Assembly: GCF_024199945.1 (NCBI RefSeq)
Contig: NZ_JANADP010000001.1
Span: forward strand, 2,976,001 to 3,040,000
Direction: 5' to 3'
Length of the DNA: 64,000 bases
DNA from: Bradyrhizobium sp. CCGUVB4N
GTDB taxonomy: Bacteria > Pseudomonadota > Alphaproteobacteria > Rhizobiales > Xanthobacteraceae
The notes beneath the pieces are model-generated. The model saw only the letters and a list, made by a program, of their open reading frames with translations, did no database searches and was not told the origin of the DNA. Positions within the stretch are counted from its first letter, which is position 1, and the number at the start of each line of letters is the position of its first letter. Both the position numbers and the translations under genes were made by a program. Of this stretch, positions 44,736 to 53,357 are shown piece after piece.

Positions 44736-46046
44736 GTGCTGTTGTCCAGGAAGCCGAACCATGCAGATCGCGAGGGACGCGTTGAACCCGACAACGTCGC
44801 CGTCCCCGTCGTTGCGGCCATTCCGGAGCCGTCGCGCCGGAGCCTGCGCGGCCTCGACTGGTTCATCTTCTTCCTCGCCGACGTGCAGACCGGTTTCGGG
44901 CCCTTCATCGCCGTCTACCTGACCACGCAGAAATGGACGCAGGTCGAGATCGGCTTCGTGCTGTCGATTGGCGGGATCGTCGCGCTGATCGGGCAGATGC
45001 CGGGCGGCGCCATCATCGATGCCGCGAAATCCGAGCGGCTGGTCGCGGCGCTCGCGATCGTGACCATCGGCTGCTGTGCGCTCGCCTATGCGGCGATGCC
45101 GATCTTTCCCGTCGTGGTGGCCGCCGCTACGCTGCACGCCGCGGCGAGCTGCGTGCTGGGGCCCGCGATCGCGGCGATCAGCCTTGGTCTGGTCGGTCCA
45201 CTCAAGATCGGTGAGCGGCTCGGTCGCAACGCGCGCTTTGCCTCGCTCGGCAACGGCGTCGCGGCTGCGGTGATGGGGACCGCCGGATATCTTCTCTCCA
45301 GCCGATCGGTGTTCCTCGTCACCTTCCTGCTCGCGATCCCGACGCTGATCGCGCTGTCGCGCATTCGCGAGGAGGAAGTCGATATCGCGCGCTGCCACGG
45401 CGAGATGCCGCGTGAGGCGCCGGTTCCGGGCGACACCAATATCTGGCATCTGATCCGGCAGAAGCCGCTGATCGTCTTCGCGCTCAGCGTCCTGCTGTTG
45501 CAACTCGCCAACGCCTCGATGATGCCGCTGATGGCGAGCGCGGTGACGGCGCGGTCGAGTCAATGGGCGACGGTGCTCGTTGCCTTCTGCATTGTCGTGC
45601 CCCAGGCGATCGTTGCGTTGTTGTCCCCGACGGTCGGGCGCAAGGCGCAGCTCTGGGGCCGGCGGCCGCTGCTGCTGATCGGGTTCGGCGCGCTGACGAT
45701 CCGCGGCCTGCTGTTCGCGACCGTGCGCGATCCGTATCTGCTGGTGCTGGTGCAGGTGTTCGACGGTTTCACCGCGGCGGTGTTTGCGGTGATGATCCCG
45801 CTGATCGTGGCCGACGTCGCCTTCGGCAGCGGGCACTTCAATCTGGCGCAGGGCATTGTCGGCACGGCGACCGGCATCGGCGCGTCCCTGAGCACCGCGC
45901 TCGGCGGCTATGTCAGCGACCAGTTCGGCAATGCCACCGCGTTCTTCGGGCTGGCGAGCATCGCGGCGACAGGGCTGTTGCTGATCCTGTTCGTGATGCC
46001 GGAGACCCGGCGCACGGGCATCGCGGCCAAAGAAATGGCCGGCTGA
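44736..46046 (+). CDS. MFS transporter, 12-helix type
   Basis: 436 aa from a GTG, with GGAGGGGGGAGGG 12-24 bases upstream. A hydrophilic N-terminus of ~35 residues precedes the first helix (LDWFIFFLADVQTGFGPFIAVYL). The pattern GGIVALIGQMPGGAIIDAAKSERLV is a motif-A-like loop. A substrate cannot be named. It is the last gene of the 40.1-46.0 kb plus-strand group and converges on fixK2. Confidence 0.85.
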   Translation: MLLSRKPNHADREGRVEPDNVAVPVVAAIPEPSRRSLRGLDWFIFFLADVQTGFGPFIAVYLTTQKWTQVEIGFVLSIGGIVALIGQMPGGAIIDAAKSERLVAALAIVTIGCCALAYAAMPIFPVVVAAATLHAAASCVLGPAIAAISLGLVGPLKIGERLGRNARFASLGNGVAAAVMGTAGYLLSSRSVFLVTFLLAIPTLIALSRIREEEVDIARCHGEMPREAPVPGDTNIWHLIRQKPLIVFALSVLLLQLANASMMPLMASAVTARSSQWATVLVAFCIVVPQAIVALLSPTVGRKAQLWGRRPLLLIGFGALTIRGLLFATVRDPYLLVLVQVFDGFTAAVFAVMIPLIVADVAFGSGHFNLAQGIVGTATGIGASLSTALGGYVSDQFGNATAFFGLASIAATGLLLILFVMPETRRTGIAAKEMAG

Positions 46047-46085
46047 ACGCAATCAGCCGGCCACAAGTGGGGGAAGAGAAGACGA

Positions 46086-46784
46086 TCAGGCGTCGAGATT
46101 GTGCAGGCGCTGGCGGTTGCGCAACACGATCTGGCGGGCGCCGGAAAATCCCAAGATGCCCTGGGCGTGAAGCTGCGACAGCGCGCGCGACACGGTTTCG
46201 AGCGTCAGGCCGAGATAGTCGCCGATGTCGCGGCGGCACATCGGCAGCGCCATCATGCCGGCAACGGCCAGGCGACGATCCATTTCCAGCAGGAAGGTCG
46301 CAACCCGCTCCATCGCGGTCTTGCGGCCGAGCAGCAGCATATGGTCTTCGGCATGCCGCAACTCGCCGGCCGTCATGGCCCAGAGCTTGCGGGCAACCTG
46401 CACGTCGGTGCCGGCGGCCTTCTCGAGGCTCGCCCGCTTCACCAGGCGCACATTGGTGTCGATGATGGCTTCGGCGGCGAGGCGATGGCTGGCGCCGGAT
46501 TCGAGGCCAAACACGTCGCCGGGAAGGTGGAAGGTGCCGATCTGGCGGCGGCCGTCGGAGAGCAGCTTGTAGGTACGGACCGCGCCGGAGACGACCTGGT
46601 AGACATATTCCGCCGGCTCGTCCTCGCCGTAGATCTCCTCGTCCTTGCGGTAGCAGAACTCGGTGGCGACCAGGCCGACATGACCGGTGATCGCACCGAA
46701 CTGGTCGGACGCGGGACGGGCAGGGGCGATCTTGCCACGAACTTGCGTGTTGATCGCCTGGGTGTTGAGCGTCTCGGTCAGCAT
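46086..46784 (-). CDS. fixK2: CRP/FNR-type transcription activator FixK2
   Basis: 232 aa from the ATG at 46784; an ATG three codons earlier abuts its GGAG and fits less well. The N-terminal cyclic-nucleotide-like fold lacks the FNR cysteine cluster, so it does not sense O2 itself. The recognition helix reads LTLETVSRALSQL (E..SR), which binds TTGA-N6-TCAA. Cys183 (ALPMCRRDI) matches the redox-sensitive cysteine of B. diazoefficiens FixK2, whose oxidation inactivates the protein. A second cysteine, Cys44, is also present. It is switched on by FixLJ and activates fixNOQP and fixGHIS. Confidence 0.93.
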   Translation of the reverse strand: MLTETLNTQAINTQVRGKIAPARPASDQFGAITGHVGLVATEFCYRKDEEIYGEDEPAEYVYQVVSGAVRTYKLLSDGRRQIGTFHLPGDVFGLESGASHRLAAEAIIDTNVRLVKRASLEKAAGTDVQVARKLWAMTAGELRHAEDHMLLLGRKTAMERVATFLLEMDRRLAVAGMMALPMCRRDIGDYLGLTLETVSRALSQLHAQGILGFSGARQIVLRNRQRLHNLDA

Positions 46785-46868
46785 CTGCGCCATCTCCGTT
46801 GTGATGACGCCTTGGTACGCGGTATCGGGTGCTTCGAAAATTTCGCGAGATATCTTAAGGGGAGCCCC

Positions 46869-46876
46869 TTACGTAG
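46869..46876 (-). promoter_or_regulatory. Putative FixJ-binding site upstream of fixK2
   Basis: TTACGTAG on the plus strand resembles the GTAMGTAG half-site reported for FixJ. It lies 85 bases ahead of the fixK2 start and is next to a GGGGCTCCCC palindrome. Only one half-site is clear. Confidence 0.45.
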
Positions 46877-47002
46877 AATCCCGTAGGTCGGGGCCGCCGC
46901 AGAGCCGGGATACCCCGATCTTCACACTTCGGTGTCCGGGAAATATCTGGTCTCCAGGGCAAGTCATGTCATCGGAAGCGTTCACGCCAGCGGAGATGCC
47001 CG

Positions 47003-47254
47003 ATGACAGCGAGATTTATCCCACTTCTGGTCGCCTTGTTGTTGCTGCCGTCGCTGGCCACGGCAGGGACAGCCCGGCCGCGAGTCGACGTTGTCGCCGG
47101 CCGTTTGTATTCAAATCCGATCGAAGGCCGCCAGATCGCAGCTCCGCCGTGGAGCGCGGCCTGCACGACCGATCACGGCCCAAGCGAGTGCGGCGAGCCG
47201 ATGTGGATTTACGGTCCCCACAGCGAGCTTTCGCAGTACAGGAGCGCTTTCTGA
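47003..47254 (+). CDS. Small secreted protein of unknown function
   Basis: 83 aa with AGCGGAG nine bases before the ATG. A strong Sec signal peptide (ARFIPLLVALLLLPSLATAG) leaves a mature chain of about 60 residues with two cysteines (AACTTDHGPSECGEP) that could form a disulfide. No family recognised. It sits between fixK2 and the receiver gene, on the opposite strand. Confidence 0.6.
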   Translation: MTARFIPLLVALLLLPSLATAGTARPRVDVVAGRLYSNPIEGRQIAAPPWSAACTTDHGPSECGEPMWIYGPHSELSQYRSAF

Positions 47255-47262
47255 GGCCATGC

Positions 47263-47682
47263 CTAGTTTCCGCGTCTGTTCTGGATGGCATGGCGAATGC
47301 GTTTGACCAGGTTCTCGTCGAGAAGCGGCTTCAAAATCACGTCTTTCACGCCTGCCGCCGCAGCCCGGGCCGAGATGTTGCCGTCGGGATAGCCGGTGAT
47401 CAGGATCACCGGGGTGTCGCCGTCGGACTGGCGCAAGCGGCCGGCCAGCTCGATGCCGTTGATATCGGGCATCTTGTAATCGATGACGTAGCAGTCGGCG
47501 CCGGGCGGGTTCGTCGCGTTGAGCAGCGCGGTGGCGTTCCGGAAGGTCCGCACCGCAAAGCCGTCGGTTTCCAGCAGGAAGCGCAGCGATCCCAGCACGG
47601 CGTCGTCATCGTCGACCACATACACGATGGGCTGTGCGGATGGTGCCATTGGCCGCTGCTGGTGCGAGACGATCTCGATCAT
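47263..47682 (-). CDS. Receiver-only response regulator in the fix cluster
   Basis: 139 aa. A single receiver domain: acidic pocket VVDDDDAVL, phospho-acceptor aspartate in CYVIDYKMPD, and the conserved lysine in VILKPLL. There is no output domain. It lies between fixJ and fixK2 in the position of the receiver-only gene next to fixK2 in B. diazoefficiens. It may compete for FixL phosphate or serve another kinase; this is inference. An internal start at 47649 is possible. Confidence 0.9.
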   Translation of the reverse strand: MIEIVSHQQRPMAPSAQPIVYVVDDDDAVLGSLRFLLETDGFAVRTFRNATALLNATNPPGADCYVIDYKMPDINGIELAGRLRQSDGDTPVILITGYPDGNISARAAAAGVKDVILKPLLDENLVKRIRHAIQNRRGN

Positions 47683-47755
47683 CCCACCTGGCTAGCACAG
47701 CTGGACCCTTCCGTTTTGACTTAGCTCAACCGGGCCTGTCTCAAGCCGGTTTGCC

Positions 47756-48373
47756 TCAATCCTTCAGCATGCCGGCGCGCATCGCCAGCCGCACCAGCTC
47801 CGACAGGCTGCCCGCCTGCATCTTGGTCATGACATTGGCGCGGTACACCTCGATGGTGCGCGGGCTGATGTCGTAGTCGCGGGCGATCAGCTTGTTGGAG
47901 AGGCCGGCGACCAGCCCTTCCATGACCTGTCGCTCCCGGGGACTCAGCGAGGCGACGCGGGCGGCGATGTCGTGGGCAATGGCCTCGTTCTTGGCGGCAG
48001 GCTCCGCCTGGCGGATCGCGGTCTCGATCATGGTGGTGAGACGGTCGTCCTCGAACGGTTTTTCCAGGAAGTCGACGGCCCCTAACTTCATCGCCTCGAC
48101 GGCCAGCGGCACGTCGCCGTGGCCGGTCATGATCAGGATCGGAAACGGCGAGCCCTGTGCCTTCATCCGCTTCAGCAGCTCGATCCCGTCGAGGCCCGGC
48201 ATCCTGATGTCGGAGACGACGCAGCCGAAGGCGAGACCGGGCAGGGCGTCGAGAAAGCTTTGCGCGTTGTCGAACAGCGTGACGCCGAAGCCGGACGAGT
48301 CCAGCAGGAAGTTCAGCGAGTCCCGCATCGCCTCGTCGTCGTCGATGACGTAAACATGTCCCTTGGTCGTCAT
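47756..48373 (-). CDS. fixJ: Response regulator FixJ
   Basis: 205 aa. The receiver domain has Asp11-13, phosphorylation site Asp55 (VVSDIRMPG) and Lys105 (FLEKPF). The C-terminal LuxR/NarL-type helix-turn-helix (SPRERQVMEGLVAGLSNKLIARDYDISPRTIEVYR) binds DNA. When phosphorylated by FixL under low O2 it activates fixK2. Its start lies three bases after the fixL stop, so fixLJ is one operon. Confidence 0.95.
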   Translation of the reverse strand: MTTKGHVYVIDDDEAMRDSLNFLLDSSGFGVTLFDNAQSFLDALPGLAFGCVVSDIRMPGLDGIELLKRMKAQGSPFPILIMTGHGDVPLAVEAMKLGAVDFLEKPFEDDRLTTMIETAIRQAEPAAKNEAIAHDIAARVASLSPRERQVMEGLVAGLSNKLIARDYDISPRTIEVYRANVMTKMQAGSLSELVRLAMRAGMLKD

Positions 48374-48376
48374 GGC

Positions 48377-49894
48377 TCAGGTCTCGTCGGCTGCCGGCAG
48401 GGTGAAGCGGAATGTCGCGCCGCCCGATGCGTTGCTCTCGGCCACCATGCGGCCGCCGTGAGCTTCGATGATCGAGCGGCTGATCGACAATCCCACGCCC
48501 ATGCCGGTCTCTTTGGTGGTGAAGAAGGTCTGAAACAGGTTTGGAATGACGTCGTCCTGGAAGCCGGAGCCGGAGTCCGACACCTCGACCTCGATCATGT
48601 CGTCATCGATGCGCTTGTTCGTCACAACGAGTTCGCGCCGCGACGACTGCGCCATCGCTTCCAGCGCGTTGCGGAACAGATTGACCAGCACCTGCTGGAT
48701 CTGCACCCGGTCGGCGAGAACGAGGTCGGCGCCGGGATCGAGATTGAAGCGCAGCTGCACGCTCTGCTCGCGCGCGCCGGCAAGGCCGAGCGCGCCGGCT
48801 TCCTCGATCAGCTTCGACAGGCTCTCGACCCGCTTCTCGGATTCGCCGCGGGAGACGAAGTCGCGCAGGCGACGGATGATCTGGCCGGCGCGCAGCGCCT
48901 GTTCCGAGGCGCGGTCCAGCGCGCTCTCGATCTTCGCAGTGTTGGGGTCGGTGCTGCCGGCGAGCAGCCGCCGCGAACCCTTCATGTAATTGCTGATCGC
49001 CGCCAAGGGCTGGTTGATCTCGTGGGCGAGCGCGGAGGCCATCTCGCCCATCGCCGTCAGCCGCGAGACGTGGACGAGCTCGGACTGCAATTCCTGCAGC
49101 CGTGCCTGGGTCTTCTGATGCTCGGTGAGGTCGCGGACGAAGCCGGTGAAATAGGGTTCGCCGCCGGACTGCATCTCGCCGATCGACAGGTGCATCGGGA
49201 AGGTGGTGCCGTCGCGACGTTTGCCGGTGACGATGCGGCCGATGCCGATGATGTGCGGATCGTTGGTGGAGCGATAACGCGCGATGTAGCTGTCGTGGCG
49301 GGTGCGGTCCGGCTCCGGCATCAGGATGCTGACGTTCTGGCCGATCGCCTCCTGCTCGGACCAGCCGAACAGGCGCTCGGCGGCGGTCGAGAACAGCTGC
49401 ATGATGCCGCGACCGTCGATGACGATCATGGCGTCGGGAATGGTATGCAGGATGGAGCGGAGGTGGGTCTCGCGCGTGCGTAGCGCTTCCTCGACCTGCT
49501 TCTCCTCGTCGATGTCGAGGAGGATGCCGCTGAGATGGCGTGCGAGGCCGGCCTCATCCCTGATCAGGCCGGCGCGGGCCCTGATCCATTGGCCCCGGTC
49601 GGAGGTGCCGGCGATCCTGAAAGAGACGTCGAAGCCGCCGCCATGCTCGGAGACCTGTTTGATCGCGGTCTCGACGCGCGCGCGGTCGTCGGGCGCAAGG
49701 CGCGCCAGGAACAGGTCGTAGCTCGCAGGTCTGCCGCGCTCGACGCCGAGCAGCATCCGCGCGGTTTCCGACCATTCCAGCTCGCGCGTCGTGAGGTCGA
49801 GATCCCAGGTCCCAACGCCGAACCCCTCGATCCGGACCCGGAAATGCTCGCCGCGATGATCGTCTGGCGGATGCGTCACGCGGGTCGGCGACAA
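48377..49894 (-). CDS. fixL: Oxygen-sensing histidine kinase FixL
   Basis: 505 aa from the TTG at 49894, chosen because GGAGCCC lies just upstream and the length and numbering then match B. diazoefficiens FixL; a longer start at 49954 adds 20 residues. It has two PAS domains; the second binds heme through His200 (RTRHDSYI), with Arg206, His214 and Arg220 in place for O2 signalling. The kinase core has His291 (ALAHEINQPLAA), the N box (NLFRNALEAM) and GMGVGLSIS. No membrane helices, so it is soluble as in Bradyrhizobium. O2 loss turns on autophosphorylation and transfer to FixJ. Confidence 0.95.
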   Translation of the reverse strand: MSPTRVTHPPDDHRGEHFRVRIEGFGVGTWDLDLTTRELEWSETARMLLGVERGRPASYDLFLARLAPDDRARVETAIKQVSEHGGGFDVSFRIAGTSDRGQWIRARAGLIRDEAGLARHLSGILLDIDEEKQVEEALRTRETHLRSILHTIPDAMIVIDGRGIMQLFSTAAERLFGWSEQEAIGQNVSILMPEPDRTRHDSYIARYRSTNDPHIIGIGRIVTGKRRDGTTFPMHLSIGEMQSGGEPYFTGFVRDLTEHQKTQARLQELQSELVHVSRLTAMGEMASALAHEINQPLAAISNYMKGSRRLLAGSTDPNTAKIESALDRASEQALRAGQIIRRLRDFVSRGESEKRVESLSKLIEEAGALGLAGAREQSVQLRFNLDPGADLVLADRVQIQQVLVNLFRNALEAMAQSSRRELVVTNKRIDDDMIEVEVSDSGSGFQDDVIPNLFQTFFTTKETGMGVGLSISRSIIEAHGGRMVAESNASGGATFRFTLPAADET

Positions 49895-50024
49895 GCAAGG
49901 GCTCCATTCTGTTGCGTGACGAGGTGTTGCGAACGTCTCGACAATTTCGCCCAAGGGCGGCTCCGAAGCAAGTTCGGATGTCTGATTCCATTGACGGATT
50001 TGCCGCTGAATCGCGTGGGGCGAT

Positions 50025-50038
50025 TTGATCTATCTCAT
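50025..50038 (+). promoter_or_regulatory. FixK2-like box, one mismatch, before the universal stress protein gene
   Basis: TTGATCTATCTCAT fits TTGA-N6-TCAA at seven of eight fixed bases. It lies 58 bases ahead of the next start. It may put the stress protein and CBS genes in the microaerobic regulon. Confidence 0.45.
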
Positions 50039-50096
50039 CTTGCTCCGCGCCGGCGAGGCTAGATTTCGCGCCAATCGATTGGTTCGGAGACGCCCC

Positions 50097-50930
50097 ATGA
50101 CATATGCCACCGTGATGGTCAGCCTCGCGCTCGATCAGCCGAACGAGCCGCGCCTTCGGGTCGCAGGCGAGCTCGCCGAACGATTCGAGGCCGCGCTCGT
50201 CGGGGTCGCCGCGGCAAAGTTCGCGCCGCCGCTTTTTTTTACCGATGGTGCCGAGGCCCAGCGCCTGCTCGATGAGGAGGAGGATTCCGTCAAGCGGTGC
50301 CTGGCCGATCTGGAGGCGGAATTCCGCGGCGCGACCAGCACTCGCGGTGCGCGCGTCGAATGGCGCAGCGCCACGGATTTTCCGGCACGATACGTCCTGG
50401 CGCAGGCGCGCTGTGCCGACATCATCGTCAGCGGCGGGCAGAGCCCGGTCTTCTCCGATGCCTTTTCGCTGGTAAGCCCGAGGGATCTGGTGATGCAGGC
50501 CGGCCGGCCGCTGCTGTTCGTGCCCGACCGGATCGACTGGCTCGATCTGCGCAGCGTGCTGGTGGCCTGGAAGGACACGCCCGAGTCGCGGCGGGCGGTG
50601 GCCGATGCGCTGCCGTTGCTGCGCAAGGCGAAGGACGTCGCTATCGTCGAGATTCCGGAAGAGGGCGACGACCGGTCGGCAGCGATGGCGCGTGTTGGCG
50701 ATGTTGCCGCCTGGCTTGCCCGCCACGGCGTCACCGCGACAGCGCGCGTCCCCGAAGCCACGGGGAACGAAACCGCTGCCGTGCAATTGGAGCGGGTTGC
50801 CGGCGATGTCGGTGCCGGCCTGATCGTCGCCGGCGCATACGGTCATTCCCGCTTCCGCGAGCTGATTCTCGGCGGCGTCACTCAATCTCTGGTCACGCAA
50901 ACCGCACGCTGCGTGCTGCTGTCGCATTGA
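50097..50930 (+). CDS. Universal stress protein family protein (two UspA-like domains)
   Basis: 277 aa from the ATG at 50097 (GGAGACGCCCC upstream). The second half has a UspA-type nucleotide motif near the end (VAGAYGHSRFRELILGGVTQSLV, the GxxGxxRxxxxxxGS/T type), and the first half looks like a degenerate copy, a tandem UspA arrangement. Its place between fixL and the CBS gene matches the B. diazoefficiens cluster. It is likely a low-O2 or energy-stress factor. Confidence 0.85.
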   Translation: MTYATVMVSLALDQPNEPRLRVAGELAERFEAALVGVAAAKFAPPLFFTDGAEAQRLLDEEEDSVKRCLADLEAEFRGATSTRGARVEWRSATDFPARYVLAQARCADIIVSGGQSPVFSDAFSLVSPRDLVMQAGRPLLFVPDRIDWLDLRSVLVAWKDTPESRRAVADALPLLRKAKDVAIVEIPEEGDDRSAAMARVGDVAAWLARHGVTATARVPEATGNETAAVQLERVAGDVGAGLIVAGAYGHSRFRELILGGVTQSLVTQTARCVLLSH

Positions 50931-50967
50931 CGGCCTCGAACACAGCCACAATCGATGAGGACGCGCC

Positions 50968-51393
50968 GTGTACAAATTCCTTGAGCAGACCGCCAGCGGC
51001 TACATGACCCGGAACGTCAGGACGGTGCAGCGCGACCATGATCTGCTCGCGCTCAGCGAGATGTTCGAGCGGGACGATTTCAACTCCTATCCGGTCGAGG
51101 ACGACGGGCAAATCGTCGGCATCGTCACCAAATTCGACATCCTGAAGTGCTTTGCCTTCACGCCGAGCCAGATGCTGCCGCGCTATCACGACCTGATGAG
51201 CCGCAAGGTCGGCGACGTCATGACGCCCGAGTTCATCTATGTCAGCCCCGACACGCGCCTGACGCGCGTCCTCCAGATCATGGTCGAGCATCGCATCCGC
51301 AGCATCATCGTGCTCGACGGCACGCAAAAACTGGTCGGAATCATCGCGCGCGAGGATGTCATCGCAGCGCTGAAGGCGACCGCGAGCGAGTGA
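50968..51393 (+). CDS. CBS-domain protein
   Basis: 141 aa from a GTG start (GATGAGGACGCGCC before it). Two CBS motifs (MTRNVRTVQRDHDLLALSEMF and VMTPEFIYVSPDTRLTRVLQIM) make one Bateman module, which usually binds adenosyl ligands to sense energy state. It follows the universal stress gene by 37 bases and is probably co-transcribed. Partner unknown. Confidence 0.88.
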   Translation: MYKFLEQTASGYMTRNVRTVQRDHDLLALSEMFERDDFNSYPVEDDGQIVGIVTKFDILKCFAFTPSQMLPRYHDLMSRKVGDVMTPEFIYVSPDTRLTRVLQIMVEHRIRSIIVLDGTQKLVGIIAREDVIAALKATASE

Positions 51394-51403
51394 CTTCTTC
51401 CTT

Positions 51404-51548
51404 CCTTCTCCCCTTGCGGGAGAAGGTGGCGCGAAGCGCCGGATGAGGGGTCTCTATCCTCGGAGAGACTGCTTCTGAGCAGCACACCCCTCACCCAAGC
51501 GAGCCTGCCGCACTGTCCTCGCTGCCCTCTCCCGCAAGGGGAGAGGGC
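51404..51548. repeat. Intergenic palindromic repeat element ahead of fixN
   Basis: CCTTCTCCC (51404-51412) pairs with GGGAGAAGG (51418-51426), and GCCCTCTCCC (51524-51533) with GGGAGAGGGC (51539-51548). The two hairpins are inverted to each other and share the core CCCTTGCGGG/CCCGCAAGGGG. Elements of this kind are frequent in Bradyrhizobium and relatives. The hairpin after fixP (55191-55219) has the same core. Confidence 0.75.
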
Positions 51549-51626
51549 ACTGTCACTGGCCGCGCCGCAAAACGCGGGACACTCCCAAAAATTGCCCCTC
51601 GGATATGAAGAACTGAACCGCAAGTC

Positions 51627-51640
51627 TTGATTTCAATCAA
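51627..51640 (+). promoter_or_regulatory. FixK2 box of the fixNOQP promoter
   Basis: TTGATTTCAATCAA, a perfect TTGA-N6-TCAA site 58 bases ahead of the fixN start. FixK2 bound here is established to activate fixNOQP under low O2 in B. diazoefficiens. Confidence 0.9.
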
Positions 51641-51697
51641 TTCCCCGCGAGGGTGAATGTGGTTTCTGGCGGCGTGTTCTTTCAGAGAGAATCCGCG

Positions 51698-53347
51698 ATG
51701 CCCCAGCCCACCATCACCAAAACCATGACGACAGGCGAAGCCGGCCTGGCGCTCGTCTTCGCGGTCTTCGCCTTCCTGTGCCTGGTCGCCTCGGCCAAGG
51801 CGCTCGACGCGCCATTCGCCTTCCACGCCGGTCTCAGCGCCGCCGCGAGCCTGGCCGCGGTGTTCTTCATCATCAACCGCTACTACGATCGCCCGGCGGC
51901 GCTGCCGCCCGCGGAGATCAACGGCCGTCCCAACTACAATATGGGCCCGATCAAGTTCACCGCCGTCATGGCGATGGTCTGGGGCATCGCGGGCTTTCTG
52001 GTCGGCCTCATCATCGCCTCGCAGCTGGCGTGGCCCGCACTGAACTTCGATCTGCCCTGGATTCAATTCGGCCGGTTGCGGCCGCTGCACACCTCCGCCG
52101 TGATCTTCGCCTTCGGCGGCAACGTGCTGGTCGGCACCTCGCTCTACGTCGTGCAGAAGTCCTGCCGCGCGCGGCTGGCCGGCGATCTCGCGCCCTGGTT
52201 CGTCGTGCTCGGCTACAATTACTTCATCCTCGTCGCGGGCACGGGCTATCTGCTCGGCGTCACCCAGTCGAAGGAATATGCCGAGCCGGAATGGTACGCC
52301 GATCTCTGGCTGACCATCGTCTGGGTCACGTATCTGCTGGTCTTCCTCGGCACCATCATCAAGCGCAAGGAACCACACATCTTCGTCGCGAACTGGTTCT
52401 ATCTCGCCTTCATCGTGACGATCGCGGTTCTGCATCTCGGCAACAATCCCGCGCTGCCGGTGTCGTTCTTCGGCTCCAAATCCTACGTCGCGTGGGGCGG
52501 CATCCAGGATGCCATGTTCCAGTGGTGGTACGGCCATAACGCGGTCGGCTTCTTCCTGACCGCCGGCTTCCTCGCCATCATGTACTATTTCATTCCGAAG
52601 CGCGCCGAGCGGCCGATCTATTCCTACCGGCTCTCGATCATCCACTTCTGGGCGCTGATCTTCCTCTACATCTGGGCCGGCCCCCACCATCTGCACTACA
52701 CGGCACTGCCGGACTGGACGCAGACGCTCGGCATGACCTTCTCGATCATGCTGTGGATGCCGTCATGGGGCGGCATGATCAACGGCCTGATGACGCTGTC
52801 GGGCGCCTGGGACAAGCTGCGCACCGATCCCGTGCTGCGCATGCTCGTCGTCTCCGTCGCCTTCTACGGCATGTCGACCTTCGAAGGTCCGATGATGTCG
52901 ATCAAGGTGGTCAATTCGCTCAGCCACTACACCGACTGGACCATCGGCCACGTGCATTCCGGTGCGCTCGGCTGGGTCGGCTTCGTCTCTTTCGGTGCGC
53001 TGTACTGCCTGGTTCCGTGGGTCTGGAATCGCAAGGGGCTCTACAGCCTGAAGCTCGTCAACTGGCACTTCTGGATCGCGACGCTCGGGATCGTTCTCTA
53101 CATCTCGGCGATGTGGGTGTCCGGCATCCTGCAGGGCCTGATGTGGCGCGCCTACACCTCGCTCGGTTTCCTCGAATATTCCTTCATCGAGAGCGTCGAG
53201 GCGATGCACCCCTTCTACGTCATTCGCGCCGCCGGCGGCGGTCTGTTCCTGATCGGCGCGCTGATCATGGCCTACAATCTCTGGATGACGGTTCGCGTCG
53301 GCGAGCGGGAAGTCCAGATGCCCGTCGCTCTTCAGCCGGCGGAATGA
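51698..53347 (+). CDS. fixN: cbb3-type cytochrome c oxidase subunit I, FixN/CcoN
   Basis: 549 aa from the ATG at 51698, the B. diazoefficiens FixN length; an upstream start at 51653 adds 15 residues with no support. It has about 12 helices and the heme-copper histidines in [36 protein letters not shown] and [10 protein letters not shown], including the CuB ligands and the tyrosine-containing helix. It is the catalytic subunit that reduces O2 with high affinity in nodules and microaerobic cells. It heads the fixNOQP operon. Confidence 0.96.
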   Translation: MPQPTITKTMTTGEAGLALVFAVFAFLCLVASAKALDAPFAFHAGLSAAASLAAVFFIINRYYDRPAALPPAEINGRPNYNMGPIKFTAVMAMVWGIAGFLVGLIIASQLAWPALNFDLPWIQFGRLRPLHTSAVIFAFGGNVLVGTSLYVVQKSCRARLAGDLAPWFVVLGYNYFILVAGTGYLLGVTQSKEYAEPEWYADLWLTIVWVTYLLVFLGTIIKRKEPHIFVANWFYLAFIVTIAVLHLGNNPALPVSFFGSKSYVAWGGIQDAMFQWWYGHNAVGFFLTAGFLAIMYYFIPKRAERPIYSYRLSIIHFWALIFLYIWAGPHHLHYTALPDWTQTLGMTFSIMLWMPSWGGMINGLMTLSGAWDKLRTDPVLRMLVVSVAFYGMSTFEGPMMSIKVVNSLSHYTDWTIGHVHSGALGWVGFVSFGALYCLVPWVWNRKGLYSLKLVNWHFWIATLGIVLYISAMWVSGILQGLMWRAYTSLGFLEYSFIESVEAMHPFYVIRAAGGGLFLIGALIMAYNLWMTVRVGEREVQMPVALQPAE

Positions 53348-53357
53348 GGAGCTTCCC

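Larger units (their letters stand above)
51394..51697. other. Regulatory gap between the CBS gene and fixN
   Basis: 304 bases. It holds the palindromic repeat (51404-51548) and the FixK2 box (51627-51640) but no gene. Confidence 0.8.

Noticed and set aside
46887..46935. Possible degenerate copy of the GIY-YIG-type repeat before the small secreted gene
   Set aside because: Contains GCAGAGCCGGGA and GTGTCCGGGA fragments, but the arrangement does not fold or align over the full unit.
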